Below, piece by piece: positions 34,941-45,194 of a DNA stretch of 64,000 nucleotides. The stretch comes from Sinorhizobium fredii NGR234 (GTDB lineage: Bacteria; Pseudomonadota; Alphaproteobacteria; Rhizobiales; Rhizobiaceae): assembly GCF_000018545.1 (NCBI RefSeq), contig NC_012587.1:868001-932000 (forward strand), given 5' to 3'. A program made the translations under genes and the position numbers. The notes beneath the pieces were generated by a model. The model did no database searches and had not been told where the DNA came from. It saw only the letters and a list, made by a program, of their open reading frames with translations. Numbering within the stretch: the stretch's first letter is position 1; each line of letters begins with the position of its first letter.

Positions 34941-37769
34941 ATGCTTGAGCTCATAGCGCTTGTTGCCTTTGCCATGGCGCTCGCCGCCTTTCTGGGCGGC
35001 CGCAGGAACGCGGACCGGTTGGACGCCGAGATCGAGAGCCTGAAGGCGGAGATCGCCCGGCTGGCGACGCGGGCCGCCGAAGACGTCGTGCCGGACACCG
35101 CTGCCTCCGCGCGAAAGGAGGCCGAGGCTCTGCCAACCCCACCCGAGATCGCGGAAGAGGCCGTTCACGGCCCTTGGTCGCAGGCGCGAGAGGGTGCCCG
35201 GATATTCGGGAACGTTCCGGCGGGCGCAGAGGACGCGGACACGGCGGCAAGCGGCGCTCCAGCCGACGTCGCGGCTGCCGAACCTGTTGCCATGCGCTCC
35301 GCGGAGAGCCTCGAGAGCCGGATCGGCGGTCGCTGGCCGGTCTGGGTCGGCGGGCTTGCGCTCGCCCTCGGCGGCTTCTTCCTGGTGCAGTATTCGATCG
35401 AAGCAGGGCTCCTGAGCCCGGCGGTTCGCCTGACGCTTGCCGCGATCTTCGGCCTTGCGCTCGGGATGGCCGGCGAAGTGATCCGCCGCCGCGCGGTGCC
35501 GACGATCGCCGACCGGTTCCGCAATGCGATGATCCCGGGCGTGCTGACCGCGGCCGGTGCGGTGACGCTGTTCGGAGTCGTCTACGCGGCGCACGGCATT
35601 TACGACTACATAGGCACGGCAACGGCCTTCGCGCTGCTGGCCCTGGTATCGCTGGCGACGGTGGGCCTGTCGCTGCTGCATGGCCAGGCGCTGGCCGGGC
35701 TCGGCCTTCTGGCGTCGTTGCTCACGCCCTTATTTGTCTCGAGCGGCGAGCCGCGGCCATGGGTGCTGTTCGGGTTTCTGGCGGTCGCCTGGTTCGCAAC
35801 ACTCTTGGCCTCTCGCCTGCGCCACTGGACGATCGTGCCAACGCTCGCCAATGCCGGCCTCGGCCTGTGGGGGCTGGCCTATGTCGCGCTGGCCGCACCG
35901 TTTGAAGCCCCGCCGGTGACGGTTGCTCTTGTCGTCATGATCCTCGGCGTCGGTTTGATCTGGCCCGGCGGCGTAGAACGCGAGACCCTCGCAACGACAC
36001 ACACGGGCGCGTTGCCAGCCGCAACCCCGGGTCCCTGGGAGCGGCTCTTCACGCCGCCCTATGCGGCAATCTCGCTGTCGGCGGCGATCGTCGCAACGCT
36101 GCTCGCGCTGCTCTTCATCAGCCCGGCCGTTGAGGCGGCGCGGTTCCCGGTCGCCGAATTCGTGGTCGTGATCGCCGTACTTGCCGGCGCCGGTGCGCTG
36201 CGGGCTACTGCCGTTTACCCGGCGCTGCTGGCTGCGCTCGGCGCAGTCGTCGGCACCTGGACGCTGACTGCCCTTAGCGGCGTACTTGCCTATCTCGACC
36301 CGACATTGGCCACACCGGCGATCGTCGTTCCCGGCCGGACGGCGATGCTGACGGCGATGACACTTGCAGCGCTTTTTCTCCTGCTCGCGGCGGCCGTGCT
36401 TACCCGGCTTGCCGAGCAGCGGCACTTTGCGGTTCTTTGGGCCGGCATCGCGGCCGTCGTGCCCGGCGCGCTTGTCGGCATGTCGTTCCTGATGACGGGC
36501 CAGTTCGCCTTCGACCTGCCGCATGGGCTTGCCGCCTTTACGAGCGGGCTATTCCTTCTTGGTCTCGTCGAATGGATCTCTCGCCGCGACGCCGAATGGA
36601 GGGAGCTCGATCTTGCGGCGGGTCTGCTGGCACTGGGCTCCCTCGGCCTCTTTGTCGTCGGCCTGCATGCCTGGACGGACGGGTTGGTGACGACGCTCGC
36701 CATCGCGGTCCTCGGCACGGGCTACACCTTTGCAACACGCCTGCGTCCCTGGCCGGTTCTGCCCTGGGTGACGGTTGCCGCCGCCATCGTCGTCCTGACG
36801 CGGATTGCCTGGGAGCCGACGATCGTCGGGCCCGGCAGCCTCGGGACCACGCCGGTCTTCAATGCGCTTCTGCCGGGATACGGCGTTCCGGCACTGCTGC
36901 TCGTCGGTTGCGCCTACTTCCTGCGCGCTTTTCCGGATCTGCGGGCCCGCAATCTGCTGCAGGCGCTCGCCAGCCTCTTCGTGCTCCTGACACTCGCGAT
37001 CCTCGTACGCCATGCGATGAACGGCGGCGTGCTTGACAGTTCCGTTCCGACGCTCGGCGAGCAGGCGATCTACACGCTGCTTGCGATCGGCGCCTCCGGC
37101 ATTTTCATGACGCTCGACGGGGGATCGCCAAGCCCGGTGTTCCGCTACGGCGGAATGGCGCTCGGCGTACTTTCGATGCTGTCGGTGCTCTCGGCCCATC
37201 TCGTCGGCCTCAATCCCTATTTCAGCGGCGAGTTGCTTGGTCGCATTCCCTTGTTCGACCTGCTCTTCATCGGCTATCTGCTGCCCGCCATCGGCTATGC
37301 CGGCCTTGCCTGGTATGCGCGCGGCAGGCGCCCGCAGCCCTACGTCATGGCGCTGGCAGTGAGCGGCGCTGTGCTGGCCTTCGCCTGGGCGACGCTGAGC
37401 GTGCGCCGTTTCTGGCAGGGAGAAAGCGTCGCCGACTGGAAGGGCTTCCTGCAGGGAGAGACCTACACCTACTCGGTGATCTGGCTGGTGCTAGGCGTCC
37501 TGCTTCTCGTGGTGGGATCGCGCTTCAACGCCAAGAGCATCCGCATCGCTTCGGCCGTACTGGTGTTCATTGCCGTGCTCAAGGTCTTCCTCGTCGACAT
37601 GTCCAACCTCGAGGGCTTCCTGCGGGCGCTCTCTTTCATCGGCCTCGGCGGCGTGCTGATCGGCATCGGCCTCTTCTACCAGAAGATCCTGTCCAGCGGC
37701 GGGCGCGATTCGGCTGATCCGCCCGGATCGATCGCGACTGACCCGAGAGAGGGAGCAAGCCAAGCATGA
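34941..37769 (+). CDS. DUF2339 polytopic membrane protein
   Basis: A 942-aa protein. An N-terminal hydrophobic helix (MLELIALVAFAMALAAFLGG) is followed by a short coiled-coil-like stretch (RLDAEIESLKAEIARL) and a polar linker of about 80 residues. About two dozen hydrophobic segments come next, starting at WPVWVGGLALALGGFFLVQYS. This is the architecture of DUF2339 proteins, predicted inner-membrane proteins of unknown function. It overlaps the next gene by four bases (ATGA), which indicates an operon with the HD hydrolase. Confidence 0.9.
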   Translation: MLELIALVAFAMALAAFLGGRRNADRLDAEIESLKAEIARLATRAAEDVVPDTAASARKEAEALPTPPEIAEEAVHGPWSQAREGARIFGNVPAGAEDADTAASGAPADVAAAEPVAMRSAESLESRIGGRWPVWVGGLALALGGFFLVQYSIEAGLLSPAVRLTLAAIFGLALGMAGEVIRRRAVPTIADRFRNAMIPGVLTAAGAVTLFGVVYAAHGIYDYIGTATAFALLALVSLATVGLSLLHGQALAGLGLLASLLTPLFVSSGEPRPWVLFGFLAVAWFATLLASRLRHWTIVPTLANAGLGLWGLAYVALAAPFEAPPVTVALVVMILGVGLIWPGGVERETLATTHTGALPAATPGPWERLFTPPYAAISLSAAIVATLLALLFISPAVEAARFPVAEFVVVIAVLAGAGALRATAVYPALLAALGAVVGTWTLTALSGVLAYLDPTLATPAIVVPGRTAMLTAMTLAALFLLLAAAVLTRLAEQRHFAVLWAGIAAVVPGALVGMSFLMTGQFAFDLPHGLAAFTSGLFLLGLVEWISRRDAEWRELDLAAGLLALGSLGLFVVGLHAWTDGLVTTLAIAVLGTGYTFATRLRPWPVLPWVTVAAAIVVLTRIAWEPTIVGPGSLGTTPVFNALLPGYGVPALLLVGCAYFLRAFPDLRARNLLQALASLFVLLTLAILVRHAMNGGVLDSSVPTLGEQAIYTLLAIGASGIFMTLDGGSPSPVFRYGGMALGVLSMLSVLSAHLVGLNPYFSGELLGRIPLFDLLFIGYLLPAIGYAGLAWYARGRRPQPYVMALAVSGAVLAFAWATLSVRRFWQGESVADWKGFLQGETYTYSVIWLVLGVLLLVVGSRFNAKSIRIASAVLVFIAVLKVFLVDMSNLEGFLRALSFIGLGGVLIGIGLFYQKILSSGGRDSADPPGSIATDPREGASQA

Positions 37770-38422
37770 CGCGCCTTCAGGCTCTCGCCACCGCCTTCGC
37801 ACCGCATGACGAACTTGCTGGCAAGCTTCTGCCGCATGCATTCTCCGGCGACGACGGCTCCCACGACGCCTCCCACCTCGTTCGCGTCTGGAAGAACGCG
37901 GCACGCATACAGGCGGAGGAGGGTGGCGACAGCCGTCAGCTCGCGGCCGCCGTGCTGTTGCATGACTGCGTCGCAGTCGAGAAGAATTCGCCGCTCCGGG
38001 CCGGGGCATCGCGGCTCGCCGCCGAAAAGGCATGGCAAATTCTCGACGGCCTCCGCTGGAGCACGCTGGAAATTTCGGCCGTCGCCCATGCCATTCTGAC
38101 TCACAGTTTCTCGGCCAATATTGCGCCCGAGACGCTCGAAGCGAAAATCCTGCAGGACGCGGACCGGCTCGACGCGATCGGCATGTTCGGCGCCGCGCGC
38201 TGCTTCTATATCGCCGGTCGCATGGGAAGCGGTCTCTACGATCCGCTCGATCCCTTGGCCGAGGACAGGCCGCTCGACGACAAGGCTTTCGCGATCGACC
38301 ATTTCGAAACGAAGCTCTTCCGTCTCGCCGAGGGTTTCCAGACCGCGGCGGGGCGTCGGCTGGCGCTGGAGCGGCAAACGCGGCTGCGCAGCGTGCTTGC
38401 CATGCTGCTCGATGAAATCTAA
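37766..38422 (+). CDS. HD-domain phosphohydrolase
   Basis: A 218-aa protein. The HD superfamily metal motif is spread as H in DASHLVRVWKNA, HD in AAVLLHDCVAVE, and D in KILQDADRLDAIG. It resembles the YedJ-type HD phosphohydrolases, including LDAIGMFGAARCFYIAGRMG. The substrate is unknown. The start overlaps the stop of the DUF2339 gene. Confidence 0.88.
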   Translation: MTRLQALATAFAPHDELAGKLLPHAFSGDDGSHDASHLVRVWKNAARIQAEEGGDSRQLAAAVLLHDCVAVEKNSPLRAGASRLAAEKAWQILDGLRWSTLEISAVAHAILTHSFSANIAPETLEAKILQDADRLDAIGMFGAARCFYIAGRMGSGLYDPLDPLAEDRPLDDKAFAIDHFETKLFRLAEGFQTAAGRRLALERQTRLRSVLAMLLDEI

Positions 38423-38500
38423 TTGTTTCAATATGTTGTTGCCGCTCGGTGAATCAGATCGCGAGCCGCCTGAATCAATCTCTGAACCTGGAATGCCGCG

Positions 38501-39352
38501 ATGAAAGTCACCGGTCTCAACATCCACCCCTTGAAAAGCGGTCGCGCCGTGCCGCAAACGGCCGTGACGGTCAATCTCGACGGGTTGGCAGGCGACCGGC
38601 GGTTCATGGTCGTCGAGCCCGATGGAAAGTTCGTCACCCAGCGCGAATTGCAGGCGCTGGCCCAGGTCGAAGCGACGCACATCGATGGCGGCGTTCAGCT
38701 GAAGATGAATGGCAACGAAATCGCCGTCCGCTTCGATCCGGATCGCCGGCTCAGCGTGCGCGTCTGGTCGAGCGACGTGAATGCTGCCGTTGCCGATGAC
38801 GCCGCGAACGAAACGCTGTCGGGCTGGTTCGGGCGGCCGGTTAGGCTCGTACATATGGACGAGGAAGCCGAGCGCTTCGTCGGCGCCGAATGGGCCGGCA
38901 CCGCGGCGCCGATTGGATTTGCCGACGGATTTCCGGTGCTGATGACGACCACCGCTTCGCTGGCGGACCTCAATCGAACGCTCGTCGAGAAGGGTCAGGA
39001 ACCGGTCGGCATGGAGCGCTTCCGCACCAACATCCTCATCGATTGCGACGAGCCTTGGGCGGAGGACCTGTGGGAAAGCCTGGAGATCGCCGGCATAGTC
39101 TTCGATCTCGTCAAGCCCTGTGCGCGGTGCATCATGACCGCGCAGGACCAGACGACCGGCGAACGGATCGGCGGCAATCCGATCCAGGGGCTCGCCGAAA
39201 AGCGCATGTCCGCGGATCGCCGGGTGCCGGGCGTGCTCTTTGGCTGGAATGCCGTGCCAAGGGGCGAGGGGATCGTCAGGATCGGCGACGAGGCGAGGGT
39301 TGTGCGACGGCGCAGCGAGGGTTGGCCGATGAAGCGGCGCGGCGTCGAATGA
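38501..39352 (+). CDS. MOSC-domain molybdenum-cofactor protein (YcbX/mARC-like)
   Basis: A 283-aa protein with the N-terminal MOSC beta-barrel domain (MKVTGLNIHPLKSGR...GLAGDRRFMVV) and a C-terminal MOSC domain ending in VFDLVKPCARCIMTAQDQ. The cysteine of the PCARC motif is the expected molybdenum ligand. Related YcbX/mARC proteins reduce N-hydroxylated compounds. No fused 2Fe-2S domain is present, so it would need a separate reductase. It lies 78 bases downstream of the HD hydrolase. Confidence 0.87.
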   Translation: MKVTGLNIHPLKSGRAVPQTAVTVNLDGLAGDRRFMVVEPDGKFVTQRELQALAQVEATHIDGGVQLKMNGNEIAVRFDPDRRLSVRVWSSDVNAAVADDAANETLSGWFGRPVRLVHMDEEAERFVGAEWAGTAAPIGFADGFPVLMTTTASLADLNRTLVEKGQEPVGMERFRTNILIDCDEPWAEDLWESLEIAGIVFDLVKPCARCIMTAQDQTTGERIGGNPIQGLAEKRMSADRRVPGVLFGWNAVPRGEGIVRIGDEARVVRRRSEGWPMKRRGVE

Positions 39353-39482
39353 CGCGCTCGGCTGACCGTACGACTGCGCCTGCAGGCGGCCATCAATTCC
39401 TGTGAACCGATCGTCAATTTAATTGGCTTGGCTCAATTTGAGCGGCGACATAGCTTGCGCCCTCAAGAAACCGGAGCATCCA

Positions 39483-40724
39483 ATGTCTGCTGCCAATCAG
39501 AGCGACGCCCACTCACTCCATCACCATCATCATCTCCCGTGGCTGATCATCGCCGCTGGTTCGATGATCGCGATGCTGACCTTCGGTCCGCGTTCGGCAA
39601 TGGGGTTCTTTCAATTGCCCATGCTCGCCGACCGGGGCTGGGATCGGACCACCTTCGGCCTTGCCATGGCCATCCAAAATCTCTGCTGGGGCCTCGGCCA
39701 GCCCTTCTTCGGGGCGCTGGCCGACAAGTTCGGCACCTGGCGCATGCTGGCGCTATCCGGACTGCTCTATTCCAGCGGCCTCTTCATCATGGCCTTCGCC
39801 AATGCGCCGATCTGGCTGCATGTCGGCGGCGGCGTGCTCGTCGGTCTCGGCGTCGCCTCCGGTTCCTTCGGTATCGTGCTGTCGGCCTTCGCCCGAAACG
39901 TCGCGCCTCACCAGCGCGCACTTGTCTTCGGCATCGGCACGGCGGCCGGCTCGGCCGGCATGTTCCTGTTCGCGCCGCTGAGCCAGGGGCTGATTTCCGC
40001 CTATGGCTGGTCCGACAGTCTCGTCTATCTCGGCTTCCTGATGCTGCTGGTACCGCTCTTCGCCATTCCGTTGCGCGGCAACGCCTCCTCCGGGCGGCAT
40101 TCCGAAGCGCTTTCGAAGCAGACCGTCGGCGAGGCCCTGAAGGAAGCTCTCGGGCACAGGAGCTATCTGCTGCTCGTCTCCGGCTTCTTCGTCTGCGGAT
40201 ATCAGGTCGCCTTCATCACGGCGCACTTCCCCGCCTATCTGGGCGACATCGGCATCGATGCCCGCTATGCGGTGATCGCTCTCGCTTTGATCGGATTTTT
40301 CAACATCATCGGTTCGCTTTCGGCTGGTGTCATCAGCCAGCGCTACTCCAAGCCGTACTTCCTCGCGTGGATTTACATTGGCCGGTCGATCGCCGTCGCG
40401 GCCTTCCTGCTGCTGCCGCAGTCGCCGACCTCGGTCGTCATCTTCGCGATCGTCATGGGTCTCCTGTGGCTGTCGACCGTCCCGCCGACCAACGCGCTGG
40501 TGGCGATCATGTTCGGCACCCGCCACCTCGGCCTGCTCGGCGGCGTCGTGTTCCTCTCGCACCAGGTCGGCTCCTTCCTCGGCGTCTGGATGGGCGGCTA
40601 TCTCTACGATCGGCTTGGATCCTACGATCCGGTCTGGTGGCTGGGGGTTGCGCTCGGCATCTTCGCGGCGATCGTCCATTGGCCGATCGAGGAGAGGGGC
40701 GTTGCCCGCCCGGCCATGGCCTGA
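39483..40724 (+). CDS. MFS transporter
   Basis: A 413-aa inner-membrane protein with 12 predicted hydrophobic helices. The motif between helices 2 and 3, FFGALADKFGTWRML, is the MFS signature A. The cytosolic N-terminus contains a histidine run (SLHHHHHLPW). The overall pattern resembles the monocarboxylate/oxalate-formate type of MFS proteins. The substrate cannot be inferred. The start at 39483 is the first ATG after non-conserved codons. Confidence 0.88.
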   Translation: MSAANQSDAHSLHHHHHLPWLIIAAGSMIAMLTFGPRSAMGFFQLPMLADRGWDRTTFGLAMAIQNLCWGLGQPFFGALADKFGTWRMLALSGLLYSSGLFIMAFANAPIWLHVGGGVLVGLGVASGSFGIVLSAFARNVAPHQRALVFGIGTAAGSAGMFLFAPLSQGLISAYGWSDSLVYLGFLMLLVPLFAIPLRGNASSGRHSEALSKQTVGEALKEALGHRSYLLLVSGFFVCGYQVAFITAHFPAYLGDIGIDARYAVIALALIGFFNIIGSLSAGVISQRYSKPYFLAWIYIGRSIAVAAFLLLPQSPTSVVIFAIVMGLLWLSTVPPTNALVAIMFGTRHLGLLGGVVFLSHQVGSFLGVWMGGYLYDRLGSYDPVWWLGVALGIFAAIVHWPIEERGVARPAMA

Positions 40725-40827
40725 GGCCGATCCGATGCGCCCGAGAATATCTCGGGCGCGACATTCGAACCTTGAAATCTGTCACAAAACTTTCTAAATC
40801 AGTCGCCGCGGCTCAGCCGCTTTTGTT

Positions 40828-40861
40828 TTGACCTTATTATGCTCATATTGAGCATAATAAG
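40828..40861 (+). promoter_or_regulatory. nadA promoter with 29-bp palindromic operator (candidate NadQ site)
   Basis: Perfect 13-base arms CTTATTATGCTCA (40833-40845) and TGAGCATAATAAG (40849-40861) with a TAT centre. A -35-like TTGACC starts at 40828 and a -10-like CATAAT lies at 40853-40858, so a bound protein would cover the promoter. The nadA start is 30 bases beyond. NadQ, encoded at 45252-46232, is the obvious candidate ligand-responsive repressor. Confidence 0.82.
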
Positions 40862-40890
40862 CAGACCGGAAACGGCGAGAGGAGAGCTCG

Positions 40891-41970
40891 ATGACCAGAC
40901 TTGACCTTCGCGCGGGCGCAGCACCCGCACCAGCGTTCGTCAGCGCCGCGGCACGCTACGGCGTCATCGAGAGGCCCGACCTCGCCTTCACGCCGGCGAT
41001 CGCCCGCGAGACCGCGCATCTCTACGAGAAGGTCAAGGACTTCATCCCGGCATTCGAGTGGGCGGCCTATGCCCCTTACGTGCATGCGATCAACCGGCTG
41101 AAGAAAGAGCGCAACGCCGTCATTCTGGCGCACAACTATCAGACGCCGGACATCTTTCACTGCGTTGCCGACATCGTCGGCGATTCGCTGCAGCTCGCCC
41201 GCGACGCCACCAAGGTCGATGCGGAAATCATCGTCCAGTGCGGCGTGCACTTCATGGCGGAGACCTCGAAGCTGCTCAATCCGGAAAAGACCGTGCTTAT
41301 CCCCGACGCCAAGGCCGGCTGCTCGCTCTCCGAATCGATCACCGGCGCCGATGTGCGGTTGCTGAAAGAACGCTATCCCGGCGTGCCGGTCGTCACCTAT
41401 GTCAATACCTCGGCGGACGTGAAGGCGGAGACGGATATCTGCTGCACGTCGTCGAACGTGCTCGCCGTCGTCGAGAGCCTCGAATCCGACACGGTGCTCT
41501 GCATTCCGGATGAATATCTGGCGATGAACGTCGCCCGCCAGACCAACAAGAAGATTCTGACCTGGAAGGGCCATTGCGAGGTCCACGAGCGCTTCACGGC
41601 GGCGGAGCTTCTCGCCTACAAGGAGGCCAATCCGGGCATCGAGATCATCGGCCACCCAGAATGCCACCCGGATGTGATCGAAGTGTGCGACTTCTCCGGC
41701 TCCACTTCGGGCATGATCAACTATGTCAAGGACAAGCGGCCGCAGCGGGTGCTGCTCGTCACCGAATGCTCGATGGCCTCCAACATCCAGGCGGAAGTAC
41801 AGGGCGTCGATTTCGTCAAGCCGTGCAACCTCTGTCCGCACATGAAGCGCATCACGCTGCCGAAGATTCTCGACAGCCTGCTCAACATGACGGAAGAGGT
41901 TCTGGTCGATCCGGCGATCGCCGATCGCGCCCGCCTTGCCGTGGAGCGCATGGTAAACCTCAAGCAGTAA
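40891..41970 (+). CDS. nadA: quinolinate synthase
   Basis: A 359-aa 4Fe-4S enzyme that condenses iminoaspartate with dihydroxyacetone phosphate to quinolinate in de novo NAD synthesis. Conserved parts are [39 protein letters not shown] and the region ECSMASN...[12 protein letters not shown], which provide the cluster cysteines. It is the first gene of nadABC; nadB follows after 55 bases. The start at 40891 follows GAGAGGAGAGC. Confidence 0.96.
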   Translation: MTRLDLRAGAAPAPAFVSAAARYGVIERPDLAFTPAIARETAHLYEKVKDFIPAFEWAAYAPYVHAINRLKKERNAVILAHNYQTPDIFHCVADIVGDSLQLARDATKVDAEIIVQCGVHFMAETSKLLNPEKTVLIPDAKAGCSLSESITGADVRLLKERYPGVPVVTYVNTSADVKAETDICCTSSNVLAVVESLESDTVLCIPDEYLAMNVARQTNKKILTWKGHCEVHERFTAAELLAYKEANPGIEIIGHPECHPDVIEVCDFSGSTSGMINYVKDKRPQRVLLVTECSMASNIQAEVQGVDFVKPCNLCPHMKRITLPKILDSLLNMTEEVLVDPAIADRARLAVERMVNLKQ

Positions 41971-42025
41971 TCGCCACTGGGCCTTTCGCCCGGCGCAGGC
42001 CGGCCGTTGGAGGAGTTATCGAGTC

Positions 42026-43624
42026 ATGCTGACCGACCATTTTCGACCGCAATCCTTCAACGGGATCGATGACATCGTCATCGTCGGCGGCGGCCTTGCC
42101 GGGCTTTTCTGCGCGCTGAAGCTGGCGCCGCGTCCCGTCACCATCCTTGCCGCCGCGCCGATCGGCCACGGCGCTTCCTCCGCCTGGGCGCAAGGCGGCA
42201 TCGCCGCGGCGATGAGCACGGGCGACACCTTCGAGAAACACGTCGCCGATACGATGGCGGCCGGCGCCGGCATCGTCGACGAGAAGATGACCCGGATGAT
42301 GGTCGCCGAGGGACCGGCGCGCATCCACGATCTGCTTGAATATGGCGTGCCTTTCGACCGGGACCTCGAAGGCAAGCTTATCCTGTCGCGCGAGGCGGCG
42401 CATTCCGAGCGGCGCATCGTGCGCGTCAAGGGCGACATGGCCGGCAAGGCGATCATGGAGGCGCTGATCGCCGCCGTGCGCAGGACCCCGTCGATCCGCG
42501 TCATCGAGGGCTATGTGGTCGAGGAACTGGTGCGCGAAGGCCGCTTCATTTCCGGCGTCGTCGCACGGCCGGATGCCGGTCAGTCGAAGACCCGGGTATC
42601 CTTTCCGGCGCGCGCCGTCGTGCTTTGCTCCGGCGGCCTCGGCCACCTTTACGCCGTCACCACCAATCCGTGGGAAGCCTGCGGCCAGGGCGTCGGCATG
42701 GCGGCACGGGCAGGCGCCATCATCGCCGATCCGGAATTCGTGCAGTTCCACCCGACGGCGATCGACATCGGCAAGGATCCGGCACCGCTCGCGACGGAGG
42801 CCCTGCGCGGCGACGGGGCCATCCTTGTCAATTCGAAGGGCCGCCGCTTCATGCTCGATATCCATCCGGATGGCGAGCTTGCCCCACGCGACGTGGTTTC
42901 CCGCGGCGTCTTCGCGGAAGTCAAGGCCGGGCGCGGCGCCTTTCTCGATTGCACGAAGGCGATCGGCAAGCATTTCCCGGACATGTTCCCGACCGTCTAT
43001 GCTTCCTGCATGGCGGCCGGCATCGATCCGGTGACGCAACCGATCCCCGTTGCCCCGGCGGTCCATTACCACATGGGCGGAGTGCTGACGGATGGCGAAG
43101 GCCGCACCTCGATCGACGGCCTCTGGGCGGCGGGGGAAGTGACCTCGACCGGCGTCCACGGCGCCAATCGGCTTGCCTCCAACTCGCTGCTCGAGGCGGT
43201 GGTTTTCGCGGCGCGGATCGCCGAAAACATCAAGGGTACGCTGCCGGCGCCCAAGCTCACCGAATGGGGCGACAATGCCGGCGAGAACGATGACCCGGTG
43301 ACCGTCGAGGACAGCCCGCCCTTCAAGCGGCTGCGCGGCCTGATGAGCGAATGCGTTGGCGTGGTGCGCACACGGGAAAGCCTGCTGCAGGCGATCCGCG
43401 AGATCGCCGAACTGGAACGGGTCAACACGCGGTTGCGCTTCGCCAATATCATCACCACGGCCAAGCTCATCGCCGTCGCCGCCCTGCAGCGTACCGAAAG
43501 CCGCGGCGGTCATTTCCGCGACGATTGCCCGGAGGAACGTCCGGAATGGCAACGGCGCACCTATCTGACGCTCGCACAGGCGGAGCGCCTGGCTGCCGAG
43601 GTCGCTGAGACGGAGCCGGCTTGA
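42026..43624 (+). CDS. nadB: L-aspartate oxidase
   Basis: A 532-aa FAD enzyme that oxidises L-aspartate to iminoaspartate, the substrate of NadA. The FAD-binding start is [16 protein letters not shown], with the flavin-contact region [15 protein letters not shown], the substrate region [10 protein letters not shown], and [30 protein letters not shown], which distinguish it from succinate dehydrogenase. The C-terminal helical domain is shorter than in E. coli. It lies between nadA and nadC in one operon. Confidence 0.95.
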   Translation: MLTDHFRPQSFNGIDDIVIVGGGLAGLFCALKLAPRPVTILAAAPIGHGASSAWAQGGIAAAMSTGDTFEKHVADTMAAGAGIVDEKMTRMMVAEGPARIHDLLEYGVPFDRDLEGKLILSREAAHSERRIVRVKGDMAGKAIMEALIAAVRRTPSIRVIEGYVVEELVREGRFISGVVARPDAGQSKTRVSFPARAVVLCSGGLGHLYAVTTNPWEACGQGVGMAARAGAIIADPEFVQFHPTAIDIGKDPAPLATEALRGDGAILVNSKGRRFMLDIHPDGELAPRDVVSRGVFAEVKAGRGAFLDCTKAIGKHFPDMFPTVYASCMAAGIDPVTQPIPVAPAVHYHMGGVLTDGEGRTSIDGLWAAGEVTSTGVHGANRLASNSLLEAVVFAARIAENIKGTLPAPKLTEWGDNAGENDDPVTVEDSPPFKRLRGLMSECVGVVRTRESLLQAIREIAELERVNTRLRFANIITTAKLIAVAALQRTESRGGHFRDDCPEERPEWQRRTYLTLAQAERLAAEVAETEPA

Positions 43625-43674
43625 CGGCCGCCCGTGTCACTGCCGTGCAGACAGACGAAATCGGAAAGAAGATC

Positions 43675-44577
43675 ATGACCGTCGCCCTACGTCCGGAACT
43701 GTCTGCCCTCATGGTCGAGGAGCAGGTGAAAACCGCTCTCCTCGAAGACCTCGGCCGAGCCGGCGACATTACCACCCTGGCGACCATCGGACCGGACATG
43801 ACGGCGGTTGCGACTATGAACGTGCGTGAAGCGGGCGTCGTTGCCGGACTGGAGCTGGCGCGCACCGCCTTCCGCCTCGTGGATCCTTCAATCCGCTTCG
43901 AAGCGCTGGTCGCCGATGGCGATCGCGTCGCGCCGGGAACCATGATTGCGCGAATCTCTGGTCGGGCGCGCGGCGTGCTTTCGGGCGAGCGCGTCGCCCT
44001 GAATTTCCTCATGCACCTTTCCGGGATTGCCAGTTACACCGCGAAGTTCGCCGACGAAATCGCCCATACGGCAGCAAAGGTCTGCTGCACCCGCAAGACC
44101 ATTCCCGGCCTTCGCGCCCTTGAGAAATACGCCGTTCGGCTCGGCGGAGGCTCCAACCATCGCTACGGCCTGGATGACGCGGTGCTGATCAAGGACAACC
44201 ATATCGCGGTCTCCGGGGGTGTCGCCGGGGCCGTCCGTGCGGCGCGCGCCTATTGCGGCCATCTGGTCAAGGTCGAGATCGAAGTGGATGGGCTGGCGCA
44301 GATGCGCGAGGCGTTGACCGCGACGCCCGACGTCATCCTGCTCGACAATATGGGTCCAGACCTCCTGCGCGAGGCGGTGGCCGTCAATGGCGGACATTGG
44401 GGGCTGAGCGCCGCCGCCTATCAAGACGACCCACGCCGTACCCGGCTCGAGGCATCCGGCAATGTGAAGATCGAGACGATCCGGGCGATCGCCGAAGCTG
44501 GCGTCGACTATATCTCGACGTCGAAGATCACCATGGCGGCACCGACACTCGACATCGGGCTCGATATTTCGGTCTGA
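43675..44577 (+). CDS. nadC: nicotinate-nucleotide pyrophosphorylase (quinolinate phosphoribosyltransferase)
   Basis: A 300-aa enzyme converting quinolinate and PRPP to nicotinate mononucleotide. Typical stretches are EDLGRAGDITT, GERVALNFLMHLSGIAS, CTRKTIPGLRALEKYAV, GGGSNHRYGLDD, KDNHI, EVDGL, and DYISTSKITM with the phosphate-binding residues. The start at 43675 is preferred because GGAAAGAAG precedes it and the length fits; a TTG at 43621 overlapping the nadB stop is an alternative that adds 18 residues. Confidence 0.95.
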   Translation: MTVALRPELSALMVEEQVKTALLEDLGRAGDITTLATIGPDMTAVATMNVREAGVVAGLELARTAFRLVDPSIRFEALVADGDRVAPGTMIARISGRARGVLSGERVALNFLMHLSGIASYTAKFADEIAHTAAKVCCTRKTIPGLRALEKYAVRLGGGSNHRYGLDDAVLIKDNHIAVSGGVAGAVRAARAYCGHLVKVEIEVDGLAQMREALTATPDVILLDNMGPDLLREAVAVNGGHWGLSAAAYQDDPRRTRLEASGNVKIETIRAIAEAGVDYISTSKITMAAPTLDIGLDISV

Positions 44578-44672
44578 CTTTGAGCCCGTCGAACGGCCTA
44601 TCTCCGAAATTGCCGTTGGAACGAGATGGGCAACCGCGCGTTGCTCCTCAAACCGACAGCGAGGAAGGAACG

Positions 44673-45194
44673 ATGATGATCAGGGTGGTAATCGCGCTCG
44701 CCGCTGCCGTGGGACTGGCGGCGACTGCTTCGGCGCAGCAATCATCGCAGACGGCAACGGCCGAATTCGTCGGCAAGGACGGCACGGACACGGGCCGGGC
44801 GACGTTGACCTCCGGCGGCAAGGGTGTGCTGATCGAGATGGAGGTCAGCGGCCTTCCCAAGGACACCTGGGTAGCCTTCCACGTCCACGAAACGGGAGTG
44901 TGCGACGTAGCGGACGGCTTCGAGTCTGCCGGCAAGCATTTTCTCGACGGAGATGAGGGCGCCGAGCACGGCTTTCTCGCCGCCCACGGCCCGCATGCCG
45001 GCGACATGCCCAATCAATTCGTCGGGGCCGACGGCATCTTGCGCGCCCAGGTGTTCAACAGCTTCGTTTCGCTCGATGAACAGGCGACGGCCATTCGCGG
45101 ACGCGCCCTGGTCATCCATGCGCGCTCGGACGACAACCGCAGCCAGCCGGCCGGAGACGCCGGCGACCGGCTCGCCTGCGCCGTCATCAAATAA
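44673..45194 (+). CDS. sodC: periplasmic Cu/Zn superoxide dismutase
   Basis: A 173-aa precursor with a signal peptide (MMIRVVIALAAAVGLAATASA). The mature part has the SodC ligands: FHVHETGVC (two copper histidines and the first disulfide cysteine), ESAGKHF, HGPHAGDMPN (bridging and zinc histidines), VIHARSDD (last copper histidine) and the second disulfide cysteine in DRLACAVI. It removes superoxide in the periplasm. Two adjacent ATGs give a two-way start; GAGGAAGG is upstream. It lies 95 bases after nadC on the same strand and ends directly at a palindromic repeat. Confidence 0.92.
   Translation: MMIRVVIALAAAVGLAATASAQQSSQTATAEFVGKDGTDTGRATLTSGGKGVLIEMEVSGLPKDTWVAFHVHETGVCDVADGFESAGKHFLDGDEGAEHGFLAAHGPHAGDMPNQFVGADGILRAQVFNSFVSLDEQATAIRGRALVIHARSDDNRSQPAGDAGDRLACAVIK

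Noticed and set aside
41960..43552. 530-codon open frame antisense to nadB
   Set aside because: Mirror of nadB codon usage; no domain and no operon logic.
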